A stretch of DNA of 64,000 nt from 12-FULL-67-14b sp038213735 (lineage in GTDB: Bacteria; Acidobacteriota; Vicinamibacteria; Vicinamibacterales; UBA2999), in assembly GCA_038213735.1 (NCBI GenBank), contig JBBQSP010000022.1, positions 1-64,000 on the forward strand, read 5' to 3'. The position numbers and the translations under genes are program-made. Under the pieces are notes generated by a model. It did no database searches. It was given only the letters and a program-made list of their open reading frames with translations, and was not told the origin of the DNA. Each line of letters opens with the position of its first letter. The first letter of the stretch is position 1. Of this stretch, positions 48,907 through 56,097 are shown piece by piece.

Positions 48907-50384
48907 TCGAGCGAGACGCGAGTTGAGCCCGAAGCCCTTTCGAGCCGGCATGAACGGAGCGAAGGCGAAGCCGAGCGGGTAGGTGCAGAGAGCGGGATTC
49001 GCACTGTGGACGCGGCGCGGCCGCGGCCATTGAGCCCGAAGCCCTTCTCGACGCCATGAATGGAGGCGAAGCCGAAATGAATGGCGGAGAGAAAGGGATT
49101 CGAACCCTTGGTACAATTTCTTGTACACACGCTTTCCAAGCGTGCTCCTTCAACCACTCGGACATCTCTCCGTTCGAATGGAATCAATAGTTTACCGTGA
49201 GGCGGGGATCCGCTCAAAGTCAAACTGTGACGTGACTGTGACGTAGGGTCGGCCGAGACCTCGACGACCGTCTCGATTTCAGTGTCCTGGACGGTGCCTT
49301 CTGCTTTGCGACCGTTTCTGGCTTCAGGCAGTACCCGGCCGCGATGGACGTCCAGGGCGTCAAGCGCCTGGCGTTTCGCATCGATCCGGATATGCGAGTA
49401 ATGCTCCAGCATTCGTCGAGACAGGTGGCCAGTGATCGACTCCAGGACGTGGTCGGCCACGCCCATCTCGGCCAGTTCGGTGATGATGGTGTGCCGCAGG
49501 TCGTGGAATCGCAGACCGTGTAGGCCTGCCGCGTCACGAAGGGCGCGCCAAGCCGTATCCCACTTCAACATCGGCTTGGTGGCGTCGTAGCGGCCCCACT
49601 GGCACGCCGGCCAGAGGTAGTGCTCCGGGTCGGTGTGCCCGAGCAAGTCTGCGCGCTCGAACATGCGCGCGGCAGCTGCGACGGCCGACCCGTTGAGTGG
49701 GATGACCCGGTGGCTTGTCTCGTTCTTGCTTCGCCGGACAAACAGCAGCTTCCTGACCAGATCGACGTCGCGGCGCCGGAGATGCTTGACCTCGACCGGA
49801 CGCATCGATGTGTTCGCCGCCACGATCGCGGCGCAGTAGACGTGTTCCCATTCTTCATTCGAGGCTGCGGCGGCGAAGAGTCGCGTTTGCTCGTCATTTG
49901 TCAGAGCGCGCCCGACCGGATGCTGACGCTCGGGCAGGTTGCGAACGTGCTCGGCCACAGCCCGCCAACGGCCGCACGACTTCAACACGCGCGAGAGCAC
50001 GCCGACGTCCATGTTGATGGTGCGATTCGCAATCCCGGCCTCGTGACGCGTCCGCTGGAACTCGGCAATGGCCGCCGCTGTGATCGCCTGGAGCTGCACA
50101 TCGCCGAAGTGCCTCTTGACGAGGCTGAGGCGCTCTTCTTCGAGCTCGATTGTCCGCGGTGAGCATCGAATCCGCTTGGCAGCCAGGTAGGCTTCGGTCG
50201 CAGCAGACAGGCGCTTCGGTCCCTGTTCATGCGCCGACAGTACGCCGCGACCGGCTCCGTCGATCAGCTCGCGCTCTCGCCGTTTCGCTACCTGCAGGTT
50301 CGTCGTGCCGAGGCGCTTGCGGTACCGGCTCCCGGCGACGGTGAAGTCTGTCCAGTACTGACGACCGCGTTTCCACAGGCTCAT
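48903..50384 (-). CDS. int: tyrosine-type site-specific integrase (reads through attL and tRNA-Ser)
   Basis: A phage-type integrase. Residues about 1-50 arm-binding part, 55-150 SAM-like core-binding domain, then the catalytic domain with Arg in NTSMRPVEVKHL, Lys in RRSKNETSHRVI, FHDLRHTIITE (His-x-x-Arg), GHLS and the nucleophile Tyr in LEHYSHIRID (near 335). The usual protein would end near residue 360-400. Here the frame has no stop before the attachment core: it runs through attL and the tRNA gene to 48903 (493 residues). ATG 50384 overlaps the upstream excisionase stop (ATGA). In the excised circle the same frame would continue from the other end and stop at 63700. Confidence 0.9.
   Translation of the reverse strand: MSLWKRGRQYWTDFTVAGSRYRKRLGTTNLQVAKRRERELIDGAGRGVLSAHEQGPKRLSAATEAYLAAKRIRCSPRTIELEEERLSLVKRHFGDVQLQAITAAAIAEFQRTRHEAGIANRTINMDVGVLSRVLKSCGRWRAVAEHVRNLPERQHPVGRALTNDEQTRLFAAAASNEEWEHVYCAAIVAANTSMRPVEVKHLRRRDVDLVRKLLFVRRSKNETSHRVIPLNGSAVAAAARMFERADLLGHTDPEHYLWPACQWGRYDATKPMLKWDTAWRALRDAAGLHGLRFHDLRHTIITELAEMGVADHVLESITGHLSRRMLEHYSHIRIDAKRQALDALDVHRGRVLPEARNGRKAEGTVQDTEIETVVEVSADPTSQSRHSLTLSGSPPHGKLLIPFERRDVRVVEGARLESVCTRNCTKGSNPFLSAIHFGFASIHGVEKGFGLNGRGRAASTVRIPLSAPTRSASPSLRSCRLERASGSTRVSLD
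48913..49084 (-). repeat. two degenerate copies of a tRNA-Ser 3'-flank unit
   Basis: On the minus strand the tRNA 3' end and about 70 bases after it (TTCGGCTTCGCCTCC ... AAGGGCTTCGGGCTCAA) occur again further down: GTGCGAATCCCGCTCTCTGC, then CTCGGCTTCGCCTTCGCTCC and AAAGGGCTTCGGGCTCAA. The second unit begins with a decayed copy of GTTCGAATCCCTTTCTCTCC, the tRNA T-arm and acceptor. This suggests remnants of earlier integrations or duplication at this tRNA. Confidence 0.6.
49085..49171 (-). tRNA. tRNA-Ser (anticodon GGA)
   Basis: Reads on the minus strand GGAGAGA (acceptor) ... TGTCCGAGTGGTTGAAGG (D-arm) ... ACGCTTGGAAAGCGT (anticodon stem-loop, GGA) ... a long variable arm GTACAAGAAATTGTAC, as usual for serine ... 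GGGTTCGAATCCC (T-arm) ... TCTCTCC-G. All stems pair. The 87-nt gene does not encode CCA (the bases after the discriminator are CCATTC on the minus strand). Its 5' half is duplicated at 63791-63831, so it is the target of the integrated element. Confidence 0.96.
49132..49186. other. attachment site, left copy (attL)
   Basis: 55 bases from the anticodon loop of tRNA-Ser across its 5' end to 15 bases upstream. 51 of 55 bases match 63791-63845 (mismatches at 49146, 49174, 49176, 49178). Confidence 0.85.
49201..49240. repeat. inner direct repeat, left copy
   Basis: About 40 bases, of which the last 20 (49221-49240, ending GTGACGTGACTGTG) are identical to 57079-57098 and the first 20 are similar (GGCGGGGATCCGC against GGCGGGAATCCCGCC). 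It lies in the 3' end of the integrase frame. Confidence 0.75.
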
Positions 50385-50653
50385 GGTCGCAACTCCCCGA
50401 GTTCCGAATCATCATCTGAAAAGGAAACCGCTTTCGTGTCAACTGCGCTCGCGCGGACGAAGTCAGCCAGGTCGACAGGCAGATACCGAACCGACCGCCC
50501 GAGCCGCAGGAACCTCGGCCCCTTCCCTCGGTGCCTCCAAGCACGCAGTGTGGCCACGGAGAGGCCGAGCAGCTCAGCGACTTCGCGTTCCGTGAGTGCA
50601 CGCGCGGTATCTGTCGCGTGACCCCGTTCTGTCTTCCTCGCCTGCGGGTTCAT
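50381..50653 (-). CDS. helix-turn-helix protein, excisionase/AlpA-like
   Basis: 90 residues with a winged MerR-like helix-turn-helix of the excisionase type: LTEREVAELLGLSVATLRAWR, GPRFLRLGRSVRYLPVDLADFV. This arrangement is common for Xis or AlpA proteins that direct excision or control int. It overlaps the preceding small gene and the integrase by four bases each, so the three are one translational unit. Confidence 0.85.
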   Translation of the reverse strand: MNPQARKTERGHATDTARALTEREVAELLGLSVATLRAWRHRGKGPRFLRLGRSVRYLPVDLADFVRASAVDTKAVSFSDDDSELGELRP

Positions 50654-50874
50654 GACGCCGCTCCGTTCTGCGTGTCACCGATGCGCCGGCGATCTTGAAC
50701 ATCAGGCGCATGGTGTTCGAGCCAGGCATCAATCCATGCTGGTCGTAGACGTATGGCACGTCTTCCGCTGACGCGCGCGCTTCGTAGCTCGCCCCGCTCG
50801 CACGCGGTGTAGATCGTGTCCCGGCTCACGTTCGCGTACTCGGCACCTTCACCGACATTCAACCAAGCCTTCAT
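50650..50874 (-). CDS. small helix-turn-helix excisionase-family protein
   Basis: 74 residues: WLNVGEGAEYANVSRDTIYTACERGELRSARV, then AIRLRPAWIDAWLE, the typical excisionase-family (HTH_17) DNA-binding domain. ATG 50874 is preceded by GAGGTGA. First gene of the xis-xis-int operon. Two such genes in a row suggest that one acts as excisionase and one as regulator; which is which cannot be told. Confidence 0.82.
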   Translation of the reverse strand: MKAWLNVGEGAEYANVSRDTIYTACERGELRSARVSGRRAIRLRPAWIDAWLEHHAPDVQDRRRIGDTQNGAAS

Positions 50875-51320
50875 GGTTCACCTCGCTCGACGCGTCTCCG
50901 CGTCGTCGCAACTGTTTCCGAACGGCCATGTGGTGGGCGCGCTGGCGCGCTGACCTTCTGGCCAACGCGCCGGGAACAGTGGCGCGAGATCCGGGCTGAT
51001 GCTGCCCGCATCGAAAACCGTGGCGCGAACGCCGCGGTCGTTGCATGACGCGTGGTCATGCGGTCCGAAACGCTGGGTCACACTGGCCACGCTGTTCTCT
51101 CAAATGGCCAGGCGATACAGCCACGCTTCGGTGAGTACCTCAGCCGCATGCCCTGAGGGCGGTGCGGTGTGCGGTTGCGAGTCACTGATCTCGAAATGGC
51201 ACCGTGTGCGATCTCGATTCAGAACCGTGCTGAAGTCAGGAAGTTGGCTGTCTGTCGTGGCCCTGAGGCCGGCGACCTTCAGCGCTCCACGAGTGATGAT
51301 TCCTTCGCGGAGGGTGTGCA
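50875..51320. other. spacer of 446 bases between divergent xis operon and nuclease gene
   Basis: Contains the promoters for both directions. A 70-codon minus-strand frame (50878-51090, GTG start) ends three bases before the first xis gene and has GC-rich third positions, but I see no homology, so I do not call it. A GGAGGG motif for the nuclease gene lies at about 51308. Confidence 0.4.
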
Positions 51321-52304
51321 GTGAGCACGGACGATGAGGACAGGCTAACGCCGTTCGACGGCGGCGTCAACACGAAGATCGGAGTGGTCCTTATTGATGT
51401 GCTACAACCTTCCCTGGTGAACACGCCACCTAAACGATGGGAACTTGTTAAGGCCAATCCGACGTACTTGGCTGGTGCGCTGAGCGAGTCGGAAGGGCCT
51501 GCTATCCGCTGGCACTCTCCTTCATCGGCACGCTCGTCGCAGGTGTTCTGCGTTTCCGCATTCGGTTCCCTGCGCCATTTGCCTGACGGCCAGGACGTCT
51601 TGCAGGCCCTTCTGACTCGACACTTCCCAGACGTTGGCCTGACGGGACCGTGGACGCTGACCCTGGAGCACTCCGATCGCCAAGTGCTCGACGAGTCTGG
51701 CAGCGTCACGCCCACCTCAGTCGACGTCTTTTGCCGGTCGGCGTCGAGCGCGGTTTGCATCGAATCGAAGTTCGTTGCGGATGCACTCGAGGGATTCGGA
51801 TCCTGCGGACAATTCCCCAAACAGTGCCACGGCTTCTACGGCCCCGGCTCGGACAAGAAAACGAGGACGTCTGCGAACTGCCGGCTGGAAATTGCCGACG
51901 GTAGTCGCGGTGCCCGCTCGTACTGGCGGAGAGGGCGAGCATTCTTTCAGGACGAGGTGTTCGTCGAGCAGCGTCTCAGTGAAGCATGCCCGCTCCGGGG
52001 GCCAAGCTTCCAATTGATGCGCAACGTCCTGTTTGCCGCGTCGTCAGGCGCGCCGGGGTGGGCGACTCTCGCCATCGTTCCGAAGGTAGTCAGCTCGATT
52101 GTGCAGGAGCAGACAGCAACGTTCCGGCAGCAGGTACTGCGGTCGGAATACCGGACGCGACTGGCAGTATCAGCATACGAAGATCTGATCGATCTACTGG
52201 CTGCATCTCGGTTTGACAAGAGCCAGCGAGTGGGCCAGTTCCTCGCCGAGCGCATTGCGACAGTGTGTTCCGCACCGAGAGCACACACTTCGGACATCAC
52301 GTAA
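51321..52304 (+). CDS. PD-(D/E)XK restriction-endonuclease-like protein
   Basis: 327 residues. The core SVDVFCRS ... AVCIESKF fits the Asp and Glu-x-Lys of a PD-(D/E)XK nuclease. It is followed by FGSCGQFPKQCHGFYGPG and ANCRLEIADG, cysteines and a YW motif, then SFQLMRNVLFA, an order that recalls the PGN_0703-like putative restriction endonucleases. GTG 51321 has GGAGGG about nine bases upstream. No methyltransferase partner is adjacent, though TcmP with its FLDPYG motif lies 4 kb away. The target is unknown; it may be a stand-alone defence nuclease of the element. Confidence 0.65.
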   Translation: MSTDDEDRLTPFDGGVNTKIGVVLIDVLQPSLVNTPPKRWELVKANPTYLAGALSESEGPAIRWHSPSSARSSQVFCVSAFGSLRHLPDGQDVLQALLTRHFPDVGLTGPWTLTLEHSDRQVLDESGSVTPTSVDVFCRSASSAVCIESKFVADALEGFGSCGQFPKQCHGFYGPGSDKKTRTSANCRLEIADGSRGARSYWRRGRAFFQDEVFVEQRLSEACPLRGPSFQLMRNVLFAASSGAPGWATLAIVPKVVSSIVQEQTATFRQQVLRSEYRTRLAVSAYEDLIDLLAASRFDKSQRVGQFLAERIATVCSAPRAHTSDIT

Positions 52305-52689
52305 GAGCCAGGACACGATCTGCGCGCAGGCACCGTCAAGGCCCGCAGGCCGCGCAGGTGCGCGGGCGGAGCGAAGCGACGAGCCTTGCACGGTGCCGAG
52401 CACAGATCGAACATCGATTGCGTGATGGCCGACGTATCTAACGTGAACTCCGACCGTGGCTCGGACGCGTAAAGCAAACGCTGCACCGATCGTGAGCGCC
52501 GCGCACCTATCTGGCAGGCCCATCGGACGCCGAACCAGGGCCGACTTGGCGACTCGGATCTCCCGCACCAACACGACCCGATCGTCCGGGACGAAGTGGG
52601 CTCGACTGAGCGGCAGATCTGCGAGCGCATGACGGTGCAGTGTCGCGGCGATCGGCGCCGTCATCTGCACTGACGCCGACACTGACAGC

Positions 52690-52762
52690 CATGGCGTGAG
52701 CGACCCCTCCGGACGGGCGCAGGACAATTATCAATGCGCGCACCGGGGTCGCTCACGCCATG
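52690..52762. repeat. perfect 18-bp inverted repeat with 37-bp loop
   Basis: CATGGCGTGAGCGACCCC at 52690-52707 and its exact reverse complement GGGGTCGCTCACGCCATG at 52745-52762. The loop contains GACAATTATCAATG, more AT-rich than its surroundings. No T run follows on either strand, so a plain terminator is unlikely. Confidence 0.85.
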
Positions 52763-52907
52763 TTTCCTGCTCTGATCGCGGCTTCTGCGCCGACGGTGGG
52801 CGGCAAAGAGCGCCGCCCCGTATCAGGGACGCCCTGCGCGCTCCACGGCGAAGTCTGTGCGCACGAAGGCGATACCGGCGCCCGTCGAATGCGCGCGCTG
52901 CGACACT

Positions 52908-52950
52908 CGGTTGGCCGACAGCGAGCGGTTGGCCGACAGCGAGCGGTTGG
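52908..52950. repeat. 18-bp tandem repeat, 2.4 copies
   Basis: CGGTTGGCCGACAGCGAG twice and CGGTTGG once more. No coding sense. Could be iterons of the element, but there are too few copies to be sure. Confidence 0.75.
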
Positions 52951-53176
52951 GTCTCGGTGGAGGGGGACGACCTGATTTCTCGAGGTCGGCCCCGAGGTCG
53001 TCCTCGTCTGTTGCGAGTGGCGGCGCTGGGTGACTCAGAGGCGAGGGTCAGACCACGTCAGCCAGGAGAGCGAGACGTGCCCGTCGGCGGTGAGCGTCAT
53101 GACGACGCGCCGCGGCCTTGGCAATAACATAACGTCTGTGAGTATTAGTGCCCGTGCGGTCTATTCAAACGCGCAC

Positions 53177-54214
53177 TCAGGCGACGTCGACCAGGGGCGA
53201 GAGATGGAGGTACTGCCTCGAGAGTTCGACGCACTCGACGCGCCCGTGGTCGCGTTCGATCGCGTCGGCCGTGATGCGCGAGCCGGCCATCCAAAGCGTG
53301 TTCCTGGGATCGTCCAGCCACCGTTGGTAGAGAGCTCGATACCGCGGCGTGCGGAAAGCGCTTGAAGCCGTGAGATAACGGGCGTCAGCAAGCGTGGCGC
53401 CCGGTTCGGCGAGCCGCTTCCGTTCGGGGAACAGCCACTCCAGAGTCTCCACGACCGAAGGGGGCAAGGGTGTCGCAAGCTGTTCTCGGGCCGCGTGCAG
53501 ATAGGCCAGTCTGGCCTTCACGAGCTTACGCGGAAGAAGCAGCCGAACCGTCCATCGGAACAGCGTGCGGAGCAGCGGCACGTGTCGCAGCAGGAACAGC
53601 CGGAAGTCCATCGGCGAGGGACGCGTCACGAGGTAGACGAAGACGTGGGTGTCCGAGTCCGCCTGCATCCCGACCGGAAGCTTGTCGGGGAAGTAGCGGA
53701 CCGTTTGGGCTGGCCCATCACCGAACAACAGTTGTGGGTAGTCCCGAACCTCCAGGCGGTCGCCGAGGTGCCGGGTGAAGTGACGACGCTTGTCCGTTGA
53801 TGGGCCGAGCCAGACGCACTCGCGATCGTCCAGCACAGCATCGAGGAGAATGACGCGCTCGATCATGCGGCCTAGTGCGGTGGGCTTCCGGAAGCGGTTG
53901 TCGGGCTCGCCGATGGCCGTCCAGAGCGGCTTGTAGTGTACGTGATACATCCGGCCGCGATGGAGCTTGCCCGTGCTGATCGGAGTCGCGAATCGCGGGC
54001 CGACCAGCGCCTTGAGGAAGTCCGTGCTCTTCTGGCCATGGACGATGCCGGCGAAGCTGCAGTACTGGCGCTCGACGAACACGCCCGAGTGCAGGAGCAC
54101 GTGCAACAGGAATCGCGCCTGACGTTCGGTGAAGCCGAACGCCGCAATGGCTTCCAACCGCTGGGCATTGGCCAGGTCGAGGGTCCAACGGTCGGGTTCA
54201 AGCGGCAGCATCAT
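53177..54214 (-). CDS. unknown protein of acidobacterial mobile elements
   Basis: 345 residues, soluble. The N-terminal part (FGFTERQARFLLHVLLHSGVF ... IVHGQKSTDFLKALV) looks like a winged helix, then RMYHVHYKPLWTAIGE and ALGRMIERVILLDAVLDDRE, HFTRHLGD, VRYFPDKLPVGM. I cannot assign a function. It overlaps by one base the stop of the replication-relaxation-like gene upstream, so the two are co-expressed and probably act together in replication or mobilisation. No transmembrane part (the RWTVRLLLPRKL stretch is too basic). Confidence 0.75.
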   Translation of the reverse strand: MMLPLEPDRWTLDLANAQRLEAIAAFGFTERQARFLLHVLLHSGVFVERQYCSFAGIVHGQKSTDFLKALVGPRFATPISTGKLHRGRMYHVHYKPLWTAIGEPDNRFRKPTALGRMIERVILLDAVLDDRECVWLGPSTDKRRHFTRHLGDRLEVRDYPQLLFGDGPAQTVRYFPDKLPVGMQADSDTHVFVYLVTRPSPMDFRLFLLRHVPLLRTLFRWTVRLLLPRKLVKARLAYLHAAREQLATPLPPSVVETLEWLFPERKRLAEPGATLADARYLTASSAFRTPRYRALYQRWLDDPRNTLWMAGSRITADAIERDHGRVECVELSRQYLHLSPLVDVA

Positions 54215-55140
54215 CAGATCAACTCCTCCGCGATTCGCGGGTGCCGGCCACCGCCACCGCGACCGCCGACCGAGCCTCGGATCGAGGGATAGCAGGTGAA
54301 TCCGGACTTGGCGGCGCTACTGGCGTGGGACCCGCGGTAGTGGCCGGTCACGACTTCGAGATCCTCATGCCGCGAGCGGCCGTCTCGGTCCTCGTACTCG
54401 ACCCGCGCGTCCGGGAACCGGACGTGCCCATCGTCGTACGGCAAGTCGTGCTCACGCGCCCACTGTGCAATCTCTTCGGGCTCGCGGTCCGGCCGGCCGT
54501 CGCAGTGCTTCTTGCCGCGATTGTGCTCGTGGAGGAACCGTTGGTAGTCGCGCTTGAGCTCGTAGTCGAGAACGACACGGCGCACGTGGCAGCCTTGCCC
54601 TCGCAGACGCTTCTCGGCGCGCTCGTACGCGTTATAGACCTTGGTGTCGTGGGTCAGTTCGCGCGGCTTCCTGAGACCAGAATAGAAGACTTGGTGAGGC
54701 TCGTGAGTGCGCTCGTGGCGTTGGTGTCGGTTAGCCTCGAGAAGGTCTTGGCCGCGCTCCGTCAGGACGACGGCGCGATCGTCGCAGCTGAGCGGGCTCG
54801 TCCGAATCAGTCCCTCGCGTTCGAGATGCCGAGCGTTCCGACGCGGACAATTCGAATCGTCGCGCCAGTGGTGCAAATCGGCCTCGGACACAACCCGAAA
54901 AGCGCCGATGGTAGCCAGCATACGGCTCTCGGTCCCGTTGATCTCGTACACACGGTCGCGCTCCCGAACTGGTCGGCGTTCGCCTCCACTTGGCAGGTCG
55001 AGATCCTTCGTGAATAAGTCACGCGGGTGGCGGTCCCTATCCCGATCGCGATCGCTCGTACTGCCGCGGCGACCGGGGTCGCGGTCCGAGCCGCTGCCAT
55101 GATCGCAGTCGTCGTCGCGTGGATCGTATCTGTCCCACAT
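54214..55140 (-). CDS. replication-relaxation-family-like protein
   Basis: 308 residues. The N-terminal 60 residues are extremely charged (DRYDPRDDDCDHG, STSDRDRDRDRHPRD) and probably disordered. Then a winged helix (ESRMLATIGAFRVVSEADLHHW, RHLEREGLIRTSPL, VLTERGQDLLEANRH), a middle part ELTHDTKVYNAYERAEKRL and a nuclease-like end LRGQGCHVRRVVLDYELK ... FPDARVEYEDRDG ... HEDLEVVTGHYRG, which resembles the replication-relaxation family, found with relaxases and in integrative elements. The end is Gly-rich. Its partner gene follows at once. Role in replication or transfer is inference. Confidence 0.7.
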   Translation of the reverse strand: MWDRYDPRDDDCDHGSGSDRDPGRRGSTSDRDRDRDRHPRDLFTKDLDLPSGGERRPVRERDRVYEINGTESRMLATIGAFRVVSEADLHHWRDDSNCPRRNARHLEREGLIRTSPLSCDDRAVVLTERGQDLLEANRHQRHERTHEPHQVFYSGLRKPRELTHDTKVYNAYERAEKRLRGQGCHVRRVVLDYELKRDYQRFLHEHNRGKKHCDGRPDREPEEIAQWAREHDLPYDDGHVRFPDARVEYEDRDGRSRHEDLEVVTGHYRGSHASSAAKSGFTCYPSIRGSVGGRGGGGRHPRIAEELI

Positions 55141-55329
55141 ACGCTTGCATGTCGCCGAGCGCCACCATGGCGGTCACGCCAGTGCCGATGTCATCGAGTA
55201 TGTGAAGTTTGGTTCCGAGTCGCAACTGACCTTCGTGTCGAGTCCGGTCACTGAAGATGGTATTGGTTGCTGTGTACAACCAACGGACGACGCTGCATTG
55301 TCGCAACGAGGGAACTCGGGGAGCGCGGT

Positions 55330-56097
55330 TCAGCCCGCCGCTACCAGTGCGATTTGCTTGCGCGCTATCCCCGCCGAGCCAGAGTCGCTACGAGAAGGCA
55401 TCTGATCCCACGTGCGACCTTCAAGGTCGCGCCCTGCCTGCTTCTTGTTCTTACCTCCCCATTGCTTGAAAAAGAACGGTAACTTCGCCCTTCGGCACTG
55501 GTCGCGGAGATCCGTGACCCAATCCGGATCCATCGGCCTCGCGCGGGGCCCTGACTCACCTCCAACAATCACCCAGTCAATGTCCGAAAGGTTGAGAGCC
55601 GTCAATGGACCCAGCAGTGGCTCCAAGGACAAGAACTTCACTTGCGCTGCCGTGGAGCGAAGGTTGTCGATGCGGAATCTGTACTTGTCGTTCTCAACGC
55701 TGACACCCATCCAGATGTTCGGTGTCCATTCAAGTTGCGAGCTGAGTTCGGCCAGTCGCTCCGAACGCTTCGTCAGAACTTGGAAACGATGCCACGACGC
55801 TCGCCGCATCACATCGAAAACCTGTCGGATGTACGAGAGCGGAACCCCGTCATGGAAGAGATCGCTCATCGAATTCACGAAGATGGTCTGTGGCTTCTTC
55901 CAGCGAAGAGGCAGCTCCACCATGTGAGGCTGCAGCGCTAAAGCAAATCCATTTCGGTAATTTCGCTGGCCCATGGCCTGTAACCGCTCTGCCATCCGCT
56001 CCGCGTAGCAGTGCTTACAGCCTGGGCTGATTTTGGAGCAGCCTGTTACCGGGTTCCAGGTGGATTCAGTCCATTCAATGCCCGAGCCCTGTGCCAT
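55330..56097 (-). CDS. DUF5131 (phage Gp37/Gp68) family protein with three-Cys motif
   Basis: 255 residues. The N-terminus has the three-Cys motif: GCSKISPGCKHCYAERM, similar to the iron-sulfur loop of radical-SAM enzymes, after IEWTESTWNPVT. Then TIFVNSMSDLFHDGVP, FQVLTKRSERL, IWMGVSVEN, LSLEPLLGPL, VIVGGESGPRARPM and LPFFFKQWGGKNKK, all family hallmarks. ATG 56097 overlaps by one base the stop of tcmP. The family occurs in phages and in sporadic bacterial cassettes beside TcmP; the reaction is unknown. The radical-SAM idea rests on the Cys pattern. Confidence 0.9.
   Translation of the reverse strand: MAQGSGIEWTESTWNPVTGCSKISPGCKHCYAERMAERLQAMGQRNYRNGFALALQPHMVELPLRWKKPQTIFVNSMSDLFHDGVPLSYIRQVFDVMRRASWHRFQVLTKRSERLAELSSQLEWTPNIWMGVSVENDKYRFRIDNLRSTAAQVKFLSLEPLLGPLTALNLSDIDWVIVGGESGPRARPMDPDWVTDLRDQCRRAKLPFFFKQWGGKNKKQAGRDLEGRTWDQMPSRSDSGSAGIARKQIALVAAG

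Larger units (their letters stand above)
52305..53176. other. non-coding stretch of 872 bases in the element
   Basis: No supported gene. The 177-codon minus-strand frame 52194-52727 overlaps the nuclease gene and contains a translated GC repeat. The stretch holds a perfect 18-bp inverted repeat (52690-52762) and an 18-bp tandem repeat (52908-52950). Such a structured non-coding block in a mobile element is where an origin of replication or transfer would be expected. Confidence 0.5.

Noticed and set aside
50878..51090. 70-codon frame just upstream of the first xis gene
   Set aside because: Position would fit a small operon gene, but there is no homology and no clear ribosome binding site.
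52194..52727. 177-codon minus-strand frame in the element
   Set aside because: It overlaps the nuclease gene by 111 bases, contains translated GC repeats and shows no domain. Not strong enough to call.
55037..55306. 89-codon minus-strand frame upstream of the replication-relaxation-like gene
   Set aside because: It overlaps the charged N-terminus of that gene in another phase. Its first 50 residues look less random, but nothing supports it.
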